From: Mangrovimicrobium sp033283385 | Lineage (GTDB): Bacteria > Pseudomonadota > Gammaproteobacteria > Pseudomonadales > Halieaceae | Direction of reading: 5' to 3' | NCBI GenBank assembly: GCA_033283385.1 | Contig: JAWMQQ010000002.1 | Span: 1-64,000 of the forward strand | Length of the DNA: 64,000 bases | Part shown: piece after piece, positions 58,111 through 64,000 of the stretch | Layout: each line of letters begins with the position of its first letter | How positions within the stretch are numbered: the stretch's first letter is position 1 | Notes under the pieces: model-generated | Told to the model about the DNA's origin: nothing | The model's database searches: none | The model's input: the letters and a program-made list of their open reading frames with translations, nothing else | Made by a program: the position numbers and the translations under genes

Positions 58111-58701
58111 ATGAAAAAGGTTGCTGTATTTCTGTTATTGGGTCTGGGGGCCGTCAGCAACGCGTTTGCGGGCGGGAGAGTTGGTTTTTCCACGATGCAG
58201 ATCAACTGGGCACCGGCCAAGCCGGAGGTCGTGCCGACGATGGGCACGTACGCGATGTTAGCGCTGGCCCTGCTGCTGTCGGTGGTGGTCTACCGCGCAC
58301 TTCGCGAACGCGCCGCCTGGATCAAGGCCATCGCACCGGTCGTGACTTTCGGCCTGGCGGGTTCACTTGTCCTGGTGGCCGGGAAAATCGACGCCGGGGC
58401 TTCTTCTGCGCCGGTGGATGCCGGCAGCTGCAGCGGCAGTAGCACGTACACCGCTGGCGAGTTTCCACCGCCGTGTTTTATCAATAGCTGCGGGCAGCCG
58501 GTGGTAGTGACCTACGATGTCCTCGGCGGGGAAAGTTATGAAGGCATACCACTGACGGCCGAAAACTGCACCTTCAATTATTATTGCTCGGAAGGCGGGT
58601 TTGAAGGCCCGAACGCGACGCAGGGCTCTACCGTTCCCAGCGATGGTAACAGCTATGGTACCGCCTTCTGCGACGAGATTTTCGGCGCCGGCGAACTCTA
58701 G
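58111..58701 (+). CDS. Small secreted protein with mid-protein sorting-type signal (midcut-by-XrtH-like)
   Basis: A 196-residue precursor of the same plan as the product at 55326. A signal peptide (FLLLGLGAVSNAFAGG) precedes VPTMGTYAMLALALLLSVVV, then RALRERAAWIK and a second hydrophobic segment. A C-terminal 100-residue Cys-containing part follows (AGSCSGSST, CFINSCGQPV, NCTFNYYCSE, TAFCDEIFGAGEL). The VPTM-hydrophobic-Arg order is closer to the IPTL consensus than that of its sister. AGGGGAAAAGGG upstream provides a good ribosome site. It is divergent from the C39-like gene. Confidence 0.76.
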   Translation: MKKVAVFLLLGLGAVSNAFAGGRVGFSTMQINWAPAKPEVVPTMGTYAMLALALLLSVVVYRALRERAAWIKAIAPVVTFGLAGSLVLVAGKIDAGASSAPVDAGSCSGSSTYTAGEFPPPCFINSCGQPVVVTYDVLGGESYEGIPLTAENCTFNYYCSEGGFEGPNATQGSTVPSDGNSYGTAFCDEIFGAGEL

Positions 58702-58720
58702 GTACCGACCCGGCAAAACC

Positions 58721-58756
58721 GGGGTCAGACTTCATTTAAAAATCGAATCTGACCCC
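58721..58756. terminator. GGGGTCAGA inverted repeat, probable bidirectional terminator
   Basis: GGGGTCAGA (58721-58729) pairs with TCTGACCCC (58748-58756), and the arms extend by TTC/GAA with one bulge. It separates the convergent midcut-type gene and GntR gene. It resembles the 11881-11932 hairpin and may belong to a dispersed repeat family. U-tracts are weak. Confidence 0.5.
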
Positions 58757-58761
58757 TTGCG

Positions 58762-59454
58762 TTATCTGTCGGACCCCATCCAGCGCATCACCATGCGGCG
58801 GTAACGCTCCGCCTCGAAACCCGCCAGCTCTTCGTCCTGTGCCAGGATGGCGTCGAGGATTCGCCGCCTTCCCTGCTTCCACTCATCCAGCGCTTCCGGC
58901 GTGTCGAACAACCCCGGCTCGGGCTCGCTGTTGTAGAGCTGCACGGCCACGTGCGCCAGCAAAGCCAGCAATGGCTTGTCGAAGATGCCGAGCAGCGTCT
59001 CCCTGAAATCGATCTCGAAGCGCATGCAGTCCTCGAAGGCGGTGGAGCTTTCGAGCAGGTCGATCAGGCGCTGGATCTCGGCGAACTGCTCGCGCTCCAG
59101 GCTGCGCGCGGCGGTGACGATGATGTCGCAGTCCAGCAGCACTGCCAGCTCGAATGCCTCCCGGTAGCTGATGTCGTGCACCCGCATGTAGGTGGCGAAG
59201 GCGCGTTCGATCGCGGCGTCGTCCGGGCGGGCACCGTAGTAGCCGCCGCCGGGCCCGCGCTTTACCGCCAACAGCCCCTCGTGTTCCAGAACTCGCGCTG
59301 CCTGCTGCACCGTCACGATACCCACCCCGAGCCGGCTAGCGACCTCGTTGAGGGAACCCAGGTGCTCGCCCGGTGGCGTTTCCAGGATCAGGTCGCGCAG
59401 CCTGTCAGTGGCCGTGCCGACCAGGCCGGGCCGGGTCTTCCGGTTTGTTTTCAC
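58762..59454 (-). CDS. GntR/FadR-family transcriptional regulator
   Basis: A 230-residue regulator. The N-terminal winged helix reads ATDRLRDLILETPPGEHLGS and LNEVASRLGVGIVTVQQAAR, followed by VLEHEGLLAVKRGPGGGYYG. The C-terminal 140 residues form a helical FCD-type ligand domain (FEIDFRETLLGIFDKPLLAL). It is divergent from the aldehyde dehydrogenase operon across a 207-bp AT-rich gap and probably represses that operon until a pathway metabolite binds. Confidence 0.9.
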   Translation of the reverse strand: MKTNRKTRPGLVGTATDRLRDLILETPPGEHLGSLNEVASRLGVGIVTVQQAARVLEHEGLLAVKRGPGGGYYGARPDDAAIERAFATYMRVHDISYREAFELAVLLDCDIIVTAARSLEREQFAEIQRLIDLLESSTAFEDCMRFEIDFRETLLGIFDKPLLALLAHVAVQLYNSEPEPGLFDTPEALDEWKQGRRRILDAILAQDEELAGFEAERYRRMVMRWMGSDR

Positions 59455-59661
59455 TGCGGTCTTCCCTGTGGTGTTATGGGCTGGAATTTAATATATAGGC
59501 ACATAATTAGCAATTAATGGCGAAATATTAATCTTAAGAGGCTTTAAAATGAATATAATAAGTATATTATTACCCGCCTGATGGGTGATGCCCCGGTGCG
59601 ACAGCCAGCCGGCACCACCCGCTCCCGAGCGTAAAAGCATAAACAAGCTGGAGAGATAGCC
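59455..59661. promoter_or_regulatory. Divergent control region of the GntR gene and catabolic operon
   Basis: The first 120 bp are strikingly AT-rich against the local background (AATATTAATCTTAAGAGG; AATATAATAAGTATATTATT). Near-palindromes such as TAATAAGTATATTATTA are plausible GntR operators. No single site can be fixed by eye. Confidence 0.45.
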
Positions 59662-61146
59662 ATGGGATTTCCACTCCCCGACACCTCGGTACTGCCCGAA
59701 TACACCGTGCTTGCCGGCCAGGACAAACTGTCACAAGGGGCCGGCGGTCACTGGCAGCACATCTACCCCGCCAACGGACAGGTCTCCCGCGAATTGGTGC
59801 TGGGCGGCGCGGACGACGTCGACCGCGCGGTCGCCGCGGCCCGTGCCGCGGCGCCTGCCTGGAACCGCGGGTCCGGCGAGCAGCGCCGCAACCTGTTGCT
59901 CAAGCTGGCGGACCTGATCGACCAGGACACCGCGCGGCTCGCGGCGCTGGAGACGCTGGGCAATGCCAGCCCGGTGATGATGTCCGCCTACGCGCCGATG
60001 GTCGCGGCGCAGCGCTTTCGCTACTACGCCGGCTGGGCGGACAAGATCCGCGGCGAGACCTTGAGCGCCTGGAACGGCCCCGCGCACAACTACGTGGAGT
60101 ACGAGCCCTTTGGCGTGGTCGGCGCCATCATCCCCTGGAACGGGCCGCTGTTCGCGGCGGCGATGGTCATCGCGCCGGCGCTGGCCGCCGGTAACTGCGT
60201 GATCCTCAAGGCGCCGGAACTGGCACCGTATTCCGTGATGCGCCTGGGCGAGTTGTTCCTCGAGGCCGGTTTCCCGCCCGGGGTGGTCAATGTGATCGCC
60301 GGCGGCGGCGATGTGGGCGAGGCGATCGTCGCCCACCCCGGTGTCGACAAGATCCAGTTCGTCGGCAGCGGCGCCACCGCGAAAAAGGTGCTGCAAAATG
60401 CGGCGCAGAACCTCAAGCCCTGCGGCCTGGAACTGGGCGGCAAGTCCGCTGTGATCGTCTTCGCCGACGCGGATCTCGCCGCCGCGGGCAAGCGCGGGCT
60501 GAGCGGCGCCATGAGTGTGAGCGGCCAGGGCTGCGTCAACGGCACCCGGCTGCTGGTGGAGCGACCGGTGTACGAGCAGTACCTCGGCGTGTTGCAGATG
60601 ATCGCCGGGCACATCCCGGTGGGCGACCCGCTGGAGCAGTCCACGGTGATGGGGCCGGTGATCTCCGAGGCCTCGGTCAGCCGCATCCTCGGTATGGTGG
60701 ACAAGGCGAAGGCGGACGGTGCACGCCTGCTGCTCGGTGGCGAACGCCTGGCGGGGGAGTACAGCGACGGCTTCTACCTGCCACTGACCATCTTCGCCGA
60801 CGTCGACAACCGAAGCGACCTGGCACAGCGCGAAGTGTTCGGCCCGGTGTTGTCGGTCACACCATTCGATACCGAGGAGGAGGCCATCGCGCTGGCCAAC
60901 GACAGCGACTACGGCCTCGGCGCCTACATCCACACCGAGAACCTGCGCCGCGCCCACCGGGTCGCCGGGCAGGTGCAGGCGGGCATGGTGCAGGTCAACG
61001 CCTCCGGCGAGGGCATGCAGCCCTTCGCGCCCTTCGGCGGCTACAAGCAAAGTGGCTACGGCCGACTCGGCGGCGAGCAGGGACTGCTGGAATTCCTGCA
61101 GGTGAAAAACGTGTGGATGAACCTGGCACAGGAGGGCGCGCAATGA
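59662..61146 (+). CDS. Aldehyde dehydrogenase
   Basis: A 494-residue NAD(P)-dependent aldehyde dehydrogenase. Motifs are EPFGVVGAIIPWNGPLFAAA, ILKAPELAPYS, QFVGSGATAKKVLQNAAQNL, the catalytic Glu in CGLELGGKSAVIVF, the nucleophile Cys in SVSGQGCVNGTRLLVE, and EVFGPVLSVTPFDTEEEAIA. It oxidises an aldehyde to the acid; the substrate is unknown. First gene of a tightly packed operon, with the next ORF overlapping by 4 bp. The ATG at 59662 follows GGAGAGATAGCC. Confidence 0.95.
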   Translation: MGFPLPDTSVLPEYTVLAGQDKLSQGAGGHWQHIYPANGQVSRELVLGGADDVDRAVAAARAAAPAWNRGSGEQRRNLLLKLADLIDQDTARLAALETLGNASPVMMSAYAPMVAAQRFRYYAGWADKIRGETLSAWNGPAHNYVEYEPFGVVGAIIPWNGPLFAAAMVIAPALAAGNCVILKAPELAPYSVMRLGELFLEAGFPPGVVNVIAGGGDVGEAIVAHPGVDKIQFVGSGATAKKVLQNAAQNLKPCGLELGGKSAVIVFADADLAAAGKRGLSGAMSVSGQGCVNGTRLLVERPVYEQYLGVLQMIAGHIPVGDPLEQSTVMGPVISEASVSRILGMVDKAKADGARLLLGGERLAGEYSDGFYLPLTIFADVDNRSDLAQREVFGPVLSVTPFDTEEEAIALANDSDYGLGAYIHTENLRRAHRVAGQVQAGMVQVNASGEGMQPFAPFGGYKQSGYGRLGGEQGLLEFLQVKNVWMNLAQEGAQ

Positions 61147-61955
61147 GCCTGCTGGATCCGAAGGAGCGCAGCGACCGCGGCGCAGCAAAACAGGCCGAAC
61201 TGCTGGCTGGCCACGCGCCTGAGCCCTCCACCCTGTTCGAATCGTCCTGGCGCGACTACATCTTCGCCGAAGTGTGGGCCCGTCCCGGACTGGACCTGCG
61301 CTCGCGCTACCTGATTACCCTCGCCGGTGCGGCCACCGGGGACACACCTGCGGAGATACTCGACGGCTACGTGCGCGGCGCGCTGCAGGGACAGCACCTC
61401 AGCCTGCCCGAGTTGCGCGAGGCGGCGCTGCATATCGCCGTCTACGGCGGCTGGTCCCGCGGTGCGACGCTGGACGCAGCCATCACCCGCGCCGCCGAAT
61501 CCCTGGGCCTGCCGGCGGCGGACTTTCCGCCCATCCGCGCGGGGGCCTGGGACCCGCAACAACGCCTGGAGGAGGGCGCCGCGGGCTTCAGGAACACGAT
61601 GACCTTCGGCGGCCCGCCGCCGGCCTGCGCCTACTTCGAGGGCGGCATCCTCAACTTCGTCTTCGGCGAGATGTGGGAGCGCGAGGGCCTGGACCAGCGC
61701 AGCCGCCGCTGGCTCACATTGGTGGGAGTGTCAGATTCTTCGGCCGACATCCCCATCCGCACCCATATCTACGGCGCCATGGCCAGCGGCAACGCCAGCT
61801 TCGAGGAGATGAACGAATTTGTACTGCAGTACGCCATTCACAGCGGTTGGCCGAAGGCCTCCTTCGTGCAGGGCGTGGTGTTCGAGATGGGCAAAAAGGT
61901 GGGCCAGGGCCAGTTCTGGGACGGCACGCCGCTGGAGGAGATGAACAATGAATAA
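61143..61955 (+). CDS. Tandem carboxymuconolactone decarboxylase-family protein
   Basis: A 270-residue protein with two CMD-like halves. The first (about residues 35-120: YIFAEVWARPGLDLRSRYLI, LREAALHIAVYGGWSRGATL) and the second (about 165-255: FVFGEMWEREGLDQRSRRWL, MNEFVLQYAIHSGWPKASFV) show the same pattern. The AhpD-type CxxC is absent, so a redox role is unlikely; decarboxylation, lactone chemistry or a binding role remain. It is translationally coupled to the aldehyde dehydrogenase (ATGA) and overlaps the SDR gene by 8 bp. Confidence 0.88.
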   Translation: MSLLDPKERSDRGAAKQAELLAGHAPEPSTLFESSWRDYIFAEVWARPGLDLRSRYLITLAGAATGDTPAEILDGYVRGALQGQHLSLPELREAALHIAVYGGWSRGATLDAAITRAAESLGLPAADFPPIRAGAWDPQQRLEEGAAGFRNTMTFGGPPPACAYFEGGILNFVFGEMWEREGLDQRSRRWLTLVGVSDSSADIPIRTHIYGAMASGNASFEEMNEFVLQYAIHSGWPKASFVQGVVFEMGKKVGQGQFWDGTPLEEMNNE

Positions 61956-62712
61956 GGCGAGCGATATGTCCGGTGAGGCGGCGCTGGTCACCGGTGCTGC
62001 TTCGGGGCTTGGCCGGGCGAGCGCGGTTGCGCTGGCCAGGGCGGGCGCCGATGTGTGTATCGTGGATATTGCGGAACAGGGCCTGGAGGAAACCGCAGCC
62101 GCCGTGAGCGAAACCGGCGTGAAGTGCCTCGTCCATCGCACCGACCTGTCCGTGGCGGCCAACTGCGGCGCCGCGGTCGAGGCTGCGCTCGGTGAGTTCG
62201 GCCGCCTCGACGCCCTGTGCAATGTCGCCGGCCTGATCTACTTCAACCACTCCACCGACATGCCCCAGGCGGACTGGGACCGGACCATCGCCGTCAACCT
62301 CAGCGCGCCGTTCTTCCTAGCCCAGGCGGCGATCCCGGCGCTGCTGGAAAACGATGGCGCCATCGTCAACGTGTCTTCCTCAGCCAGTTTTATCGGCGAA
62401 TCCTACGCGGCGGCCTACTGCGCCTCCAAGGCGGGCCTGACCAACCTGACGAAATCGATGGCGATGGAGTACATCAACAAGCCGATCCGTATCAATGCGG
62501 TGGCGCCGGGCGGGATGATGACCGGCATCATGTCGAGCATGGCCAACATGCCCGGCGACCTCGACCGCAGCCTGATCGACCGGTTCGTGCCGTTGCGGGG
62601 GCTTGTCGAGGTCGATGACGTGGCGGACCTGATCGCCTTCCTCGCCTCGGACGCGGCGCGCGGTTACCACGGCGCCTGTATCTCCATCGACAAGGGTATT
62701 ACCGCCGGCTAG
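61948..62712 (+). CDS. Short-chain dehydrogenase/reductase
   Basis: A 254-residue classical SDR. The NAD(P) motif LVTGAASGLGRASAVALARA, NVAGLIYF, the catalytic Ser in IVNVSSSASFIGES, Tyr-Lys in YAAAYCASKAGLTNLTKSMA and the later NAVAPGGMMTG are all present. It would oxidise an alcohol or reduce a keto group in the same pathway. The ending CISIDKGITAG is standard. It overlaps the CMD gene by 8 bp and precedes a beta-hydroxyacid dehydrogenase by 14 bp. Confidence 0.94.
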   Translation: MNKASDMSGEAALVTGAASGLGRASAVALARAGADVCIVDIAEQGLEETAAAVSETGVKCLVHRTDLSVAANCGAAVEAALGEFGRLDALCNVAGLIYFNHSTDMPQADWDRTIAVNLSAPFFLAQAAIPALLENDGAIVNVSSSASFIGESYAAAYCASKAGLTNLTKSMAMEYINKPIRINAVAPGGMMTGIMSSMANMPGDLDRSLIDRFVPLRGLVEVDDVADLIAFLASDAARGYHGACISIDKGITAG

Positions 62713-62726
62713 GGAGGGTTCGAAGC

Positions 62727-63539
62727 ATGGGCAAACTGGGTTTTATCGGCCTCGGCAGCCAGGGCGCGCCGATGGCGCGCCGGATGATCGAGGCCGGTTA
62801 CGAGGTAGTGCTGTGGGCGCGTCGCCCCGAGTCGCTGGAGCCTTTCGCGGACACCGCGGCGAGCTATGCGGGCAGCGTGGCGGAACTCGCGGCGCAGGTT
62901 GAATTCTGCGGCGTCTGCGTGGTGGACGACGCCGGCGTGCGCGAGATCTGCGAGCAGCTGATTCCCGCCATGCCGGCGGGCGGGTGCATCGCCATTCACT
63001 CCACCGTCAATCCCGCGCTGTGCAGGACGCTGGCGGAGCAGGCGGGCGCCCGCGGCATCGCGCTGCTGGACGCGCCGGTCAGCGGCGGCGGCCCCGGCGC
63101 GGCGGCGGGTACCCTCACCGTCATGGTCGGCGGCGAGGCCGACGCACTGGCGGCGGTGCGGCCCGTGTTCGAAACCTATGCGGGGTTTATCGCCCACCTC
63201 GGCGGCGTCGGCGCCGGCCAGACCGCCAAGCTGGTCAACAACAACCTGATGGCGGCGAACATGGCGCTGGCCTGGCACGCGCTGCAGGCGGCCCAGAGCC
63301 TGGGGATCGAGCGCTCGGCGTTTATCGAACTGGTGCGCGTGAGCAGCGGGCGCAGTTTCTCTTTCGACGTCTGTGCACGGCTCTCGCAACCGGCGGACTT
63401 CCAGCACGGCGCGCCGCTGCTGGCCAAGGACGTGCGCCTGCTCGGCGAGACGGTCGGCGAAACGCTCGGGGAAAGCCGGGATTTCGACGCGCTGCGGGAC
63501 GCCTCGGCGGCGTTCCTCGCGCTGGCCACCGCGCAGTGA
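62727..63539 (+). CDS. NAD(P)-dependent beta-hydroxyacid dehydrogenase (3-hydroxyisobutyrate dehydrogenase family)
   Basis: A 270-residue enzyme. The N-terminal LGFIGLGSQGAPMARRMIEA is the dinucleotide site. LLDAPVSGGGPGAAAGTLTV is the substrate loop and the catalytic Lys is in GAGQTAKLVNNNLMAANMAL. The C-terminal domain includes LVRVSSGRSFSFDVCARL. Family members oxidise small beta-hydroxyacids to semialdehydes, which would suit the aldehyde dehydrogenase of the same operon. Confidence 0.92.
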   Translation: MGKLGFIGLGSQGAPMARRMIEAGYEVVLWARRPESLEPFADTAASYAGSVAELAAQVEFCGVCVVDDAGVREICEQLIPAMPAGGCIAIHSTVNPALCRTLAEQAGARGIALLDAPVSGGGPGAAAGTLTVMVGGEADALAAVRPVFETYAGFIAHLGGVGAGQTAKLVNNNLMAANMALAWHALQAAQSLGIERSAFIELVRVSSGRSFSFDVCARLSQPADFQHGAPLLAKDVRLLGETVGETLGESRDFDALRDASAAFLALATAQ

Positions 63540-63599
63540 GCGCCGTGGCATTTACTCACGAATAACTGGCGCGTTCGCAGGGCGCACGGAGACAGGAAC

Positions 63600-64000
63600 A
63601 TGACATTTTCACTGGAACAGTATCGCCTCGACGGCAAGGTCGCCGTAGTCACCGGCGCCGGCGGGCGCGGCAACAGCATCGGCCGCGCCTATGCCATGGG
63701 CCTGGCGGCAGCCGGGGCGAAAGTGGTGGTGGCCGACCTCAACGCCGAGGGCGCTGCCGCGGTGAGCGAGGAGATTCGCGAGGCCGGCGGCGAAGCCATC
63801 GCCGTCGGCGTCGACATCACCGACCCGGTCTCGGTAGCGGCCATGGCGGACGAGGCCAAATCCGTCTTCGGCGGCGTGGACATCCTGGTCAACAACGCCG
63901 CCCTGATGGCGGAACTGGGCCATGCCACCGCGGTGGATATCCCCATCGAGGAGTGGAACCGCATCATGGACGTCAATGTCACCGGCGCGCTCAACTGCGT
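63600..64000 (+). CDS. Short-chain dehydrogenase/reductase (partial, cut by window end)
   Basis: The first 133 residues of an SDR. VAVVTGAGGRGNSIGRAYAM is the cofactor site, VVVADLNAEGAAAVSEEI and DILVNNAALMAEL follow, and the window ends inside the NVTGALNC region before the catalytic Tyr-Lys. The ATG at 63600 follows ACGGAGACAGGAAC. It probably continues the GntR-controlled operon, with a gap of 60 bp from the previous gene. Confidence 0.9.
   Translation, partial: MTFSLEQYRLDGKVAVVTGAGGRGNSIGRAYAMGLAAAGAKVVVADLNAEGAAAVSEEIREAGGEAIAVGVDITDPVSVAAMADEAKSVFGGVDILVNNAALMAELGHATAVDIPIEEWNRIMDVNVTGALNC

Overview
The window is GC-rich chromosomal DNA from a Gram-negative bacterium. The gene set (pldA, plsB next to gpsA and a HAD/PlsC fusion, fpr beside a FinR-type regulator, many acyl-CoA enzymes, a TonB receptor beside a TPR-sulfotransferase, exosortase-type sorting signals) fits a marine gammaproteobacterium of the Halieaceae/Cellvibrionales type. 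That placement is inferred from gene content only; there is no rRNA in the window.

From 1 to 44.2 kb the DNA is ordinary chromosome. It carries an efflux operon (HlyD lipoprotein, ABC ATPase, permease), a citrate-synthase homologue divergent from a LysR regulator, a GlpD-like oxidoreductase with outer-membrane phospholipase A, a SulP transporter, and fpr divergent from a LysR gene. Next come a divergent putrescine-type aminotransferase and glutamine-synthetase pair, a TonB receptor/TPR-sulfotransferase/amidohydrolase run with a convergent LuxR gene, glutaryl-CoA dehydrogenase, alanine dehydrogenase and cell-envelope genes (M48 peptidase, MltD, PbpG). A phospholipid-synthesis operon (HAD-PlsC, plsB, gpsA) and a gtrAB-like glycosylation cluster complete this part. 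Its intergenic spaces hold eight clusters, about 35 copies in all, of a REP-like palindrome related in sequence to the Pseudomonas GTAGGAGC family. Upstream of the phospholipid operon is a candidate structured RNA of about 200 nt with its own promoter and terminator.

An intact tRNA-Val(GAC) at 44293-44369 is the integration site of a 9.2-kb element (44322-53487) bounded by perfect 51-bp direct repeats of the tRNA 3' half. The element has a tyrosine integrase, a probable replication protein, several small unknown genes and a single HK97-type gene in which prohead protease and major capsid protein are fused. A HIRAN-like protein, an HNH endonuclease and a three-gene operon of tiny acidic proteins follow. 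No terminase, portal, tail or lysis gene is visible. This looks like a phage satellite or capsid-encoding island rather than a defective full prophage, and it is the strongest candidate for an under-described system here. The leader of the capsid gene carries nested, mutually exclusive inverted repeats.

Right of the element are the displaced tRNA terminator and two decayed gene fragments (cytochrome P450, nitronate monooxygenase), then an acyl-CoA dehydrogenase. Next is a three-gene locus: two small secreted proteins with a sorting-signal-like segment in mid-protein (resembling the 'midcut-by-XrtH' type) flank a membrane-anchored protein with a C39-like cysteine-protease domain. The window ends in a GntR-controlled catabolic operon (aldehyde dehydrogenase, double carboxymuconolactone-decarboxylase protein, SDR, beta-hydroxyacid dehydrogenase and a second SDR cut by the window edge). 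No REP-like copies were seen from 44 kb onward.
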